Positions 10,441 to 22,706 of a stretch of 64,000 nucleotides of DNA are shown here, piece after piece; position 1 is the stretch's first letter; each line of letters opens with the position of its first letter. Position numbers and translations under genes: made by a program. This DNA comes from Cristatella mucedo (Eukaryota; Bryozoa; Phylactolaemata; Cristatellidae): positions 2,545,001-2,609,000 of the forward strand of contig WPIO01000018.1 of NCBI GenBank assembly GCA_009760855.2, given 5' to 3'. The notes below the pieces were generated by a model. The model saw only the letters and a program-made list of their open reading frames with translations. It had not been told where the DNA came from and did no database searches.

Positions 10441-13400
10441 ATGTAATGTAATGTATCTCCGTCAGTAACTCCACAAAGTCATAAAGACCATGTGGGTGTT
10501 ACGCAGGAGAGTTTTTTATAGCACACTCACAGCCTAAGCGGCTTTCGGTACGCATTCGGTAGCCAACAGACTTCGTCTCACGCAACAAAGAGAAAGTGGG
10601 AAGCATAGCAGAGTTAGGAGAGCAGTTAAGGTAGTGAGTAGCATAGAAGTAGCAGTTCAGGACCGCTGAAAAAGATGTGCCATAGTCGGCAGTTGGAGAG
10701 TAGATGTCGTTGCGTAAGAATTGTGGAAGCGAGTTCCACAGTCTAGGACCTGCAGAGCTAAAGCTTCTGTCGCCAACTGTCTTTAAGCAGAGGAATGGGA
10801 CAGCTAATTTATTGTCCACACAGGACCTGAGGGCGCGAATAGGCTGAAACTGATGCAGCAGTTCAGCTAGGTATGAAGGAGCCAAGCCGTGGCGGGCCTT
10901 GTGGGTCAGCGTGAGAACTTTGCTCTGTATCCTTTGCTCAACCGGCAACCATCCTAGCTCTTTCAGCAAAGGTGACACGTGCTCAAACCGCTGGGACTTG
11001 AAGACCAGCCTTGCAGCCATATTCATAGTCCGCTGTAGTGGCATAATAGCTTTCTTTGGTAGCCCAGCCAAAAGGGAATTACAATAATCAAGCCGAGACA
11101 GAACTAAAGAGCTAGTTAAATTTTTTACAAGCCACTGTGGGAGACAGCTTCTAATCTTGGATAGGGATCTGATGTGATGGCTAGCTGTAGAGGCAGTCTT
11201 CTGAATGAAGCTTTTGAAATTGAGGCAGCTGTCGAACACGACACCTAGATTACGAGCACGTGGTGAAGGTCGCACAATAGCATCACCTATTAGAACAGCA
11301 AAGCCTTTTAATCCAGCCACACGCTTAGGGTGTCCTATGAGAAGCAGTTTGGTTTTATCATCATTTAATTTCAGGAAGTTTTCCGACATCCAGGATCGAA
11401 TATCGGCAAGGCAAGCATTCAGTTTCTCAGTTGCTGCAGCAGATTCCGACGGTTTAAATGACAAATACAACTGAGTATCGTCAGCATAGAAGTGATATCC
11501 TATTCCACGGGCCTTAATCACTTTTCCCAGAGGTTGTGTATAAATGGAGAACAGCAAGGGACCGAGTACAGACCCTTGAGGGACTCCACAGGTGACCCTT
11601 CTCATGTCTGAGACCTGACCCTCACACGACACGGATTGAACACGATCGGACAAGTAAGATTTAAACCATGCCAGTGCTTCGTCCGCCAGACCGATCGTTG
11701 TTCTTAATCGTTCAAGCAGAACTTCGTGATCAATGGTGTCGAAAGCAGCAGACAGATCTAGCAGAGCTAGGGCAGTGACATTCCCGTCGTCGTTGCCACG
11801 TAGAATGTCATTGTTAACATGGAGGAGAGCAGTTTCAGTAGAGTGCTGCCTCTTGAAACCTGATTGAAATGTTTCTGACATTCCATTATTCTCAATATGT
11901 TCAACTAGCTGCTCAGCAACAATTTTTTCAAGAATCTTTGATAAGACTGGAAGAAGGGAAACTGGACGATAGTTTGCTTGGACCTCTGTGTCTAATCCAG
12001 GCTTTTTAAGAATAGGTCTAACGATTGCCGATTTGAAGGACTTGGGGATGACCCCTTTTCCCAAAGAAGCATTAAAAATCTTGGTTATGGCAGGGCTAAG
12101 TTGGTCTGCAAGTGAAGACCACAGAGATGAAGGTATAGGGTCTTCAGGAGACGAGCTCTTTTTGCTAGACCTTATTAAGGCAGCCACATCACAGGCAGAA
12201 ACATCAGAGAATCTTTTAAGAAAGGTCACAGGTTGAGGAACGGCGATTGCTTTGGTCGGAGGGGGCTTAATGGAGGCACGAACGTGCACAATTTTTTCAG
12301 TAAAGAAGGCTGAAAACTTTTCGGCTGAGCCCTTAATATCTGGGGAGTCAGACCTGACAGCATTGGCCAGTAAATGGTTTACTGTTTTATAAATCTGTTT
12401 AGAGTCCGACTGGCAGGAATTCAGTTTTCTAATGAAAAAAGAGGCCCTGGCTTTTTTAAACTTTCGTGTGTAAACACGAAAGAAGTCTTTAAAATTGACT
12501 AGGTCTGCCTCAGACCCCGATTTCTTGAAACGACGTTCCAGCCTGTGCTTAACACGGCACATCTTAGAGTTTTTTTGTAAATTGAAAGCAATCTCGACGA
12601 CTTTGAACACGGATAGAGCGAACGGAAGCATGCTTGTCAAGTGCACTCCTGAGTGTCATGTTCATCGCATCTGTGAGGGTATCGAGGCTGCCGGTCGAGT
12701 CTGAATGCAGATCAAGAAGGCCTGCATCACAAACGGATTTCAAAAACTTGTCCATGTCAATGCTTTGTAAGTTACGTCGTTTGGCAAATTCGACATTGCC
12801 CTGCACGTACGAGGGAGCAGGAACAGTAAACGAGACCGAACAATGATCTGAGAGGGTCAGTGGGCACACCACAAAGTCAGTGGGGAGGACAACCTTAGTG
12901 ATCACGAGATCTAGAATGTGGCCACCGACATGGGTGCTATGATTAACGTGTTGGGCCAAACCAAGATTCTCCAGACAGTCAAGAAATGAGCGGACCTGGC
13001 TGTTGCTGGGGTTGTCAACGTGAATATTGAAGTCTCCTACAATCAGTAGCGGCCTGTCACACACAAATATTTTAACGAGGAACTCTGAAAACTTCTCTAT
13101 AAACAAGTTTAGATAGCCAGAAGGAGGCCGGTATATCACAACGGTGAGAGGCATTGTCTTTGATGAAGACCTGATAGCAACCGATTCAAACGATGACCCA
13201 TGCGAGAAACTGCACATTTTATAGCCAAACGATTCGCGAATAACAATTGCAACCCCGCCACCAACCTTGTCAGAACGCATGGACTGATAGAATGAGAACC
13301 CGGGTGGGTGGTCTCGGAAATACAGCTACTGGAACAAGGCGTCATCCAGGTTTCGGTAAGCGGAAATGCATCTAGCTTCTCCTGGACCACTTGATCGCGG

Positions 13401-13830
13401 ATAAGTAACCCCCTGGTTTTTAGCGAGCGGACATTTAATATATATCTTTTTATGTGATTCCGCAGTCACAAAACGCAAGTTTTACTCGGTACTGTTTTGT
13501 TTTGGCACACTCAAAGCCTAACCAGCTTTTGGTGCACAGACAACGTCAACAGACTTCATCTCATGCAGCCAAGAGAGAGTGAGAAGCATCGCTGAGTCAG
13601 CGTGGGTGGCGGGGAGTGAGTAGCTTGGAAGTAGCAGCTCAGCCCCGCTGGAAAGTTTGGCAGCAGTAGTGTAGTTGTCTTTGCTTAAGAATCGTGGCAA
13701 TGAGTTCCACAGTCTATGACCTGCAGAACAAAAGCTTCTGGCGCCAACGGTCTTAGGGTACAATAATGGAACGAATAATCTGTTGGCCATCGTGGTCTCT
13801 TTCTCCTCTCTCTCTCTCCTCGCTCTCTCG

Positions 13831-13869
<39 letters not shown>

Positions 13870-16800
13870 AATGTAACATGCAAAGGGTCAGCATGTAGAT
13901 GTAGTTCGTAGCAGCAGGCACATTTTCTGCATCCATAAGTGTGCAAAAGACAAATCACTAAGAGTCGCTAAACGCTGTAATAAAAAGCCGTGTATAAGCT
14001 TCTTTTTAATTGTCGTCATGTCAATGGATGTCGTGGCATCAGTCGGGAGTGAGTTCCAGGGCTTTGGGACTAAACAGGTATAGCCACACGATTTTAGTCA
14101 GACCGGGGGACGATGCTTGGCCAGGTGGGGCAGCAGTTGTAATAGGTAAGATGGAACTAGAGAATGAAGTGGCCTAAAAGTAAGTGACAAAAGAGCGTTT
14201 CTGAGCAGTTTTGGCAGACAGTCGTTCGACCTTATTCCACTCTACTCAGGATCCAGGTTATAATAATAATAATAATAATAATGCACTTAAAGCGCCCTCA
14301 GAGAACTTAATCTCTTTCTAGGCGCTTTACATTTGCTGCAAAGGGAAATGCAATTGAAAAAATATAATTCATTTGTATAGCACCCCAATAGAACTAAATC
14401 TCTATTCAGGCGCTTCAGGGCTCGAGCCCACGACCTCAGCCAGACCTTAGTCGGGGCGAGCACCTTAACCGCTGGACCAACCCATAGCCCCTTCCTCATT
14501 CAAAAATCTTAGCTTTGCACTTGCTCATAAGCATTTTCCTGCAGTTGCATTCGTCTACTGCTCTTTCAGTGTTTCGTTAAATTATTGGTTAGCATCTATA
14601 CGCTTTATACAGTCGTACCTCGGCTTACGAGTTTAATTCACTCCCTGCCGGAGCTCGTAACTCAAATTACTCGTATGTTAAATCAATTTTCTCCTAGGCG
14701 ATGAATTGAAATGCCATTAATCCGTTCCGGACCCCCCAAAACTGCGATTTTTTGTCACATGCTGTTAAATTAAAAAATGTGCTTGTAAAAACGAATATTT
14801 TTAAAACAACAATACAATAGAATGTATTGTAATAAATGGGTTTTATTATTCCTCATGTACAGGAGTAACTTGGATATCAGACGACTTCAGGATGCTAATA
14901 GAGTTAGAGTAGAAAGGCTGAAATGATTATCTGAATCTTATTCAGATATTCTTTTCAGCCTTTCTCACCTTTCAGCCCTTCAAACTCACTCCCGACTTTC
15001 GTCACAACATCTCCTGTCTTGACCACATTAAAAAGGAACTTAAAAACACACCTATTTATGACTGCCTTTAGTGGGTCCGTGTGACTCGTCCTTAATGTGC
15101 TTGCGCGTGCTGACACAGTGCATGCTGCCACTAACCACACTTGCATGCTGACCCTGTGCATGTCACCCCTAACCATGTTATTCATGTTGTTTATCAAGCA
15201 TGATATGACACCATTCAATCGCGTTCCCTTTGCAGCAAATGCAAAGCACCTAGAAAGAGATTGAGTTCTCTGAGGGCTCTTTATCAAGTGCATTATTATT
15301 ATTTTTACTATTATTATTCGCCGATTTTTGTCCTTTTCGCTGGGCTTTCCTTGATTTTAGTTTATTGGCTGTGCCTTTATGCAGGTGGTGAGCCAATTGT
15401 TATCAGTTTTGCGATGAACTCTCACGCGATGATATTGATCAAGATACTGGTCTTTGATATTCGAACTCACTGCTATACTGGGGCCTGAAGCAGCTGCCTA
15501 CGGCAGACTAGCACGGGCAATTTTTCGGCAGAATGGATATGACAAAAGGGAACACATTGAAGTACACCGGCGAAATTTCAACGTCAACCACCGAATTTCT
15601 AAATTAAGCGTCTATGCTAATTGGTAACCAACCGCAGGTCAGCATACATGCTTGCAAGATAGGTGATCATGCTTGGGCAACAACTTTTGGGTATAAAGAG
15701 AAAATTTGAGGCAGTTGCTGGTGACAGCTGTTCTGACTAAATAGACAGAGGCACAAAAGAAAACAAGGTGCACCATTTACTGTTGCTGCGGTCACCAGCA
15801 GTCTTTGCATTGTGTCGCAGATGGTGTGAAGAGAAAATAAAATAGAGGTTATGGACAAAGCAGGCCCCTTGCCAAGTATGATTCTTGATTAATACTATCT
15901 ATGCCTAAACAGATTACAGTACGTACTAGCCGTTTCTGCCGTAGTCAGATTCAACACCGGAGCCTGACGATCTTATAAATATAATTCATTTGTATAGCGC
16001 CTCAAGAGAACGTAATCTCTATTCAGGTTCTTCAAATTAGCCTCGGGGTTCGAGCCCACGACCTCAGCAGGACCTTGCTCGGGGCGAGCACCTTAACCGC
16101 TGGACCAAACCAGCTTGGCTATGTGCTCAAGCACCACGATGACTCTCTAGAGTCTGTCTGGGAGCGAACCAAATAGGCTTGGCATCACACCCGGGTCGTA
16201 GGGCATCGTGTTGCAACAGAACGTAGTTTTGTGACGTTCACTTCGGTAACTAATGGTGGAGTATCTGAAGCCGGCTCGTAACCCGAATTTTAGCTCCAAA
16301 CTCAAAGCGAAAAATCGGCCGAGAGACTGCTCGTATCTCGATACACTCTCGAGACATTCGTAAGCCGAGGTACTGCTGTATTAGGATCCTTATTTGGCAG
16401 GGCTGAACGCTTTGAATTAGAATCCTTACTTGGCTGGACTGAAGGATGTCAAACAATACAACAGGGTTGTCCGCCCCCAGCATGAAGAACAGACACTCGG
16501 CAGGTCTTTATGGAGGCCCCTGCTGTAGTAAAGTTACAACTTAACGGTGGCTTTTCCATACAGTCCATACACCATCGCTGCACACAATCAACCTCGAGTG
16601 CATTCAAGGTCAAATCCATCGATCACAAGATGCCCCTGCAACCAGCCAGTGTGGCAGGTGAGTGAATGAGGGCTGACTTGGGGGGGGGGGCTCACTGCTA
16701 TATTGGGATAGGAGAAAATGTGTAAACTGGTCGCACATAAACTGGTCGTCCATCTGTGGCAGCCGTCAATGTCTGGTTGGCGCATGTACGAGACACTGTA

Positions 16801-19800
16801 ATGCACCGGTCATCGATGGAAGCTGTGCTCATGATTGTGCAGCTATTTTTGTAAGGGGATCTGTCTTTCTTACCACCCTTTAGTGTACCGGCCTAAATAA
16901 GGTTTTCTTGTTAATGTAAATGGGATTGTGCTAATCCATCCAAGCATAGCACGCTCCTCCATCAGCCCATGCCCCCACCCTCAGTGGTGCCAGTAATACT
17001 GTAGTCCCGCCAAAGCAAATCCCAATTTGGACACTTAGAGAGCCGACTGTCACCGAGCGTATTGACACTCTCTATTTTGGCACATGCCTGCTATTCTGTG
17101 CTGTTCGTGCCTACATAGAGCATGCATGCATGGAACGGAGCACTTGCAAATGTTGGCTGCATGACAGTGCACTTGACTGCAGTCTGTCAACATGACAGTA
17201 TGTCTACATTGCAGGAACACACTGGGCAAGTGATATTGCACACAAGGTTGTGCACGATGGTGACCTACAGAAAGTCAAATCAGCCGGCATTGAGCTAGGT
17301 ACTCTTGAAATCACTGTAAGTTGACATGCTCGTCGTGTAAGAGTGCTGCTGTCTGCAGCTATTCTGCCCCATACTGAACGGCTGCTTCATGTGCCATCTA
17401 CTTAGCGATTAGATTTATGAGATCGGTTTCTTTGTGAGTTGCCCAAAAATTGTATGCTCTATCGCAGACCTTTTGAATTTGGTAGGCAGGGAATCGAAAG
17501 GAGTGGTAAGTGGCAATCGCAATCCCTATGCTGCTTGACCTTCACTTGTTTCTCATCGGTCAATAAGTGCAATTCAAGGCTCTTTCGTGTCAAGCCGCTG
17601 TAATTCGATGTAACTTTTGTATAGAAGCACTTTCAAAAGACCATCTGGCAAGCGTCTGACATTTCTTTTGAAGTTATACGTTGTCAGGGTTTGATCGGGT
17701 AGTACGTCATGGCTTCGCACGATAGAAATAAGGGGCCCACTGGGCCACAAAAAGTTATGCTTAGTAATATTCAAAGGGTAGAAAGGAAATCAAGAAATCA
17801 CTTCATGTACATCCAAAAACTAGGAAACATGACACAAACTATGAAAAACGGTAAGTGGAAGCAAAAGGTAGGATGTTTGTCTATGGTATTTTTAATACTG
17901 CATTCCCTCTTTTGTTCGGATCAGTGCCTACAATAGAATAGACGTTCAGAACGGTACCCTAGATAACCGATAAGCAATCTCCTCCTCGTGATGTCGCGAT
18001 GCTGCGTAGTCGGCCATCTAACGGTGCACACATTGCACAGCTGAGATCCGGCATTCTGCCTGCAGCGTCAGTATCATCAGGTTACATACGAATAAACAGG
18101 CCTAGATGCCATCTATGGAATGGTAGCCTACAAGGGCAGCATGCATACGAGCACAGGATATGTTGAGATGAGATCAGCTGGCACTAGCGACGATAGTCAG
18201 AGGTTCAAATCGTGCTACGCGAAGCCTGATTACGACCTATTTCTGACAGGCTCAGAGGAAGAGCCAGGATGGACCAGGAAGGAGAACAACAGAGCCTTGA
18301 CATCGGTTGACGCTGGTGGAGCTAATGCCATGCTGTGAGAAGTGTGGCAACTTGGGCAGTTGTGACGTTCACGTCAGGCAAGCCTAGCTGCAGAGTTGTA
18401 CAGCAAGCACAAGTTTCTTGCTGCACAGGCAGGAAGACTAGAGGGTAGAAAATTACAGAAGTCTAGACGGGTTTCACGAATGCATGGGCAAGCTTTGGTG
18501 TGCATATCCTTATCCAGGCAAGAGCTAGCGATTTTTTCAATGTTGCTCACTGAATGCAGGTAGACTGGACTGTGGAGCTGATGTGGTCACCTATTAAAAG
18601 GTCATTTTGGAACAGGAACCCGGATGTGGTGCAGACCCAATAGAAGATGATTATATAGATAATAGGTCGTTGTATTGAGCCCTGTGAGAAGTGAACCTCT
18701 AGCCAGGTACCAAGCAACTCTGTAAGAGAAGGAATAATCAATGCTTAATGACATAAAGGATATCAAGCCTAGACTATCCTTTTAAAGTAGATAAGTATCG
18801 TGCGTGGTGCAGCCTGCTAAAGCACACAAAAAGATACAAAGAGGTACCAGTTGTAAGGGGCCATTTTTAGTAAGTCCGAATCATGCACAGAAAGCACTCA
18901 GAAACTTTGAAAACAATTTCAGGGGGATGAAAGGAAACCTGACTGCAATCGATGCATCTATAGCTGAGACTTAAGGCAATGATTAATCACTGCAGGCAGT
19001 GACCGAAGCCAGAGGCAAGTGTTAGCCGTCGGTGCATATAACATCACCCCTGGTGACTTTAACAGCAGGGCAGCTATCATTTGTTGCCAGTGGCTGGGCC
19101 ATCACCAATATTTAGATGGGGCTTATAAGGCTGCAACCTCCGGGGAGCACAGTGTAGAGACTGCATTTGGGGAGGGGAGGCTGTTGCATCTTTTAGTGGA
19201 GGGCATATTATTATTTTTAAAAAGGATAGGCATACGGTGAGGCAAACTTTGCGAGTTCCGGTTCTGAGTCAATCCATCGAGAGGTTTAAATCATTTCTGG
19301 AGTCCTCAGGCTGTGAAATTGCTAAACTTTAAGCCTGTAAAAGCAGCTTTCTAACCTGGAAAACAGGCATGGTCTGCTAACCACACGAATAGCAGCAAGT
19401 AGCCTGGGAATTTCCATTCAGCTACTTTGCTGTCCAGTCTGACTCTGGAGTGCCACAAGAAAAGCAATGTCTTTTCAGTGAGTTGCAAAATGCCTCACCC
19501 CTTAAGATATTGCAGCCTTAGCTGATTCCATGCCGTTGGTAAAATGTTCCTTAGAGACAGCAAATACCGCATGTATTTTCAGGGAACACAAGCAGGCCCT
19601 CACTGCGATGGCCATAGGCCGGCATCCTGCAACCCGGTGCCGACTTCTCCTCTCTCCCCTCCTCGTCCTCAAGGTAAATCCATTAACTCGCCCAGTAGCC
19701 TTCACATGCCACATCGTCACCCAAAGCACAGAGCACAAAGCATGCTGGCTGCATGCAAAAACGATTGAGGAGTAGCTCTGGCAGTCCACTCTCAACTCCT

Positions 19801-22661
19801 GGGTAGACAGCCCCTAGTTAGACAGCTGCGAAACCACGAAACTTCAGTGGGTACTACCGGTCAAAAATAATTATTATTTCAGTATCATTGCATGTTCAAG
19901 TTAGGGAAACTGCATCGATCATAGTTCGAACTCACAAATGCCAAGTTGAGGTGAGTTAGTGTGACATTTCTATCTCCCATTCTTGCATACTTTGAACTCG
20001 TAAATACATTCAAATCGTGAAAGCCTCGTCAGGCATTTATTTTTTTCCCTTTTGCTTCAGCGAATGATTCTGATGACGATGCTGAATGACTAAAATTTAA
20101 AGAATTCATTTGTGTAGTTTAGTCATTTGTGTAATTCAGTTGATATCTATTCAGGTTATTTACATATGTCACGGTGCTTAAGCCTAAGATCTCGGTCCAT
20201 CATATACATTCACCTAGACCTTGGTCGAGGTGAGCATTTTAACCACTTGGCTAAACTTTCGCAGCATTAGAAATAGTGTGCTTCGAAATCAGACAGTATG
20301 CTTAAATAAATAAATAAATCCTAGCTGATTAAACAGCCTCTTTTTGTATAGCGACAGAAGAGCCTTTACGGCTATCACCACCGCTTGCAGTGGCGATAAA
20401 GGATCGCCCACCACAGGAATCGAACCCACGACCTCGGGACCGAGGTCGTGAAAGCAACCGCCTTACCTAGTGTGCCATCACGGCTTCAGATAAGCTTGGC
20501 ATTTAATTGCTAGGGTGTTGTTTCTAACTACCAGATAAGCAGTCTAAATAAATCTCAAGGTCAGTCGACCAATCCAAAAAGTCGAATAAAAAGCAAAAAG
20601 TCAAACAAAAATTCGACCTTCCTCTTTTGGCTGCACCACCTGTCTGTTGGACAGAAATAGGGCGTTTCGCACGATGATAACTTCCAACCGTGTCCCGGCA
20701 ACCAATCTGAAACACGTTGGTCATGTTCATGCAGCACGGAACAATCAAAATAACACCTCATCCCTGTAGAAAATAAGAATAGTCGATAGGAGCTCGGAGC
20801 ATCGTGGTCGGAAGTTGACTGCCAAGGCCACTGAAAGGAGTCTTTTCAGAACAAGCAGTCTGAGCAACTCCATCTGCCAACTTGTAAGTTGCTATGCTAA
20901 TACTAGCAGCTATGCGACATGTATTGCTGAAATACGCAGTCTCGATCCACACTATTGGCTCATGGGAGCTGAAAATATATGCAGATACAAGCTTGGTAAC
21001 CAGTACCTGTTAATCGATCTGTACCGAGACGGTTTACATAGCTGAAAGTTATACAAGTTTCTGTGCAATCCGTAATTATTGGTGAAAGTCTCCCCTAAAT
21101 TGCTCTTGTTAAATTATTAACCATGGGCACACTTATAAGCGCTTCACATTAAAGGTTTTGTTCCCAATCTTACAACTTTACTAAATACAAATTAACTCCG
21201 AAGTAGATTTGAAACAGTCTTAGACCAATTGTGACCAACTCAAGTTCCAGCACCAAAACTCTCTTAATTCAGCGATTTCTCTATGCCACCGGCAAGGTCA
21301 TTACAAAGTCCATTCTTCATTCGTTGACATCCAGTGTGTGTATTCCTACTGTTGTGCAAGTTGCAAATGTTGACTGTACTAGTTTGTTCTGTGTTTCGAT
21401 GCAATCACGAGAAAGCTGCTGCAAATGCCTCACTGGTTTGGCCCAATGGTAAGGTGCTCGCCTTTAACGATCGAGGTTAAGGTGAATGTATTTAATAGTC
21501 GAGGTCGTGGACTCGATCCTCGTGGCATTTGTGAAGTGCCTGAATGGGATTGAGTTCTCTTAGAGTGCTATACAAATGAATTATAAATATATCAAGGCGC
21601 AGCTTGTGTAGTAACAGGTAACCAAAGGCAGACTTTGTCGCATCAAAATAGAGCTTCAGGCTGCATACTGCCGATAGCCGGCAGGAAATCTCGTGGGTTG
21701 GTCAAGTCTGAGTTTTGGCAGGAGCTATGCCGATCGGTGCACGCTCGAAGATCATAGCCGAGCCTCTCGTGCTGCCCAGTGATGCCACACGATGACTGCT
21801 TCCGCTCTCTTTCTGCTGTGCTTCAGAGCCCGGGACAAGCTCGTCATCTTAGCCTTGCCGAGCTGAGCACGGAAGAGTCGCCCAGAGTGATCCTCACTCA
21901 TCTGCACTACCGGATGCTCCCAGAGCTACTCCAGCAAGGAAAAGGCAGAGTAAGAAAGCTGGCAAGTGCTGTGTGCCGGTTGAGGCGAGGCAGGGAGTGG
22001 TGCCATAAGCTGCCCAATACCAAAGCCGGCCAAACTCGACAGCCGCGAATCGGTTGCTTCAGCAGCCGAGGCAGCAGCAATCCGGTGACTGGTCTGTTCG
22101 CCGCTACTGCAGATAACTCGCGGGCAGCTGCATGGCCGCGCCAGTACGGCAGTGCGAACAAACACCAAGGCATGCACTGACGTGCACGCCAGCAGAACTG
22201 CTCCAGTCGCAAGCATGCTCGCTTACTTGGCGGATTCGAACAGATTTAGCTGGTGGATTCGGCGCACAATTGCAGCTCATCTACGTGTTTCGCGACCCGC
22301 GCGATATCGCTGTCAGCATGTACAACATGCACGGCCAATGGAGGAAGACCGACCCCAACTGGTCGTGGGAGAACTTCCTGAAGCTCTACAACACCGGACT
22401 AGGTCAAGGACGTGCAAGCCAGCGAGCTGCGCTGGCAGCAGCCACGGCTGCCGGTGGCCATCTCTAGATGAGCCGGCCGGCGTGTAGCCACGACAGGCCT
22501 GACATCGGCTACATCCGGTCGCATCCGTGTCTTTGCAGTGCCCTGGGGCAGTTGGTGGGAGCATTTTCGAGACGGCGAGCTGAACGGGCAGAGACCGAAC
22601 GTGCTCGTGCTGAGCTACTCGGAGATGAAGCAGGTAGGATTGTCTGTGCTCCTCTCTCTGT

Positions 22662-22706
<45 letters not shown>

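Larger units (their letters stand above)
10455..13440 (-). mobile_element. LINE family A, longest copy (endonuclease + reverse transcriptase)
   Basis: A CR1/L2-type non-LTR retrotransposon. Frame 10499–12646 is an unbroken reverse transcriptase: [56 protein letters not shown] and the catalytic [12 protein letters not shown]. Upstream frame 12564–13280 is the APE endonuclease (VGDFNIHVDNPSNS, HILDLVITK). A frameshift near 12600 and another near 13290 separate endonuclease pieces, so this copy is not fully intact. The 5' end is truncated at the start of the endonuclease (NVRSLK). The 3' end is ggagatac followed by (ATTAC)n. Confidence 0.95.
14610..16378. mobile_element. Mariner-type inverted-repeat element, split by insertions
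   Basis: Left end TA|CAGTCGTACCTCGGCTTACGA and right end, reversed, TA|CAGCAGTACCTCGGCTTACGA are matching 21-bp termini flanked by TA, as for Tc1/mariner insertions. Element sequence is seen at about 14610–14950 and 16200–16378; between them lie a LINE-B copy and a SINE1. No transposase frame is visible, so it is non-autonomous or gutted. Confidence 0.75.
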
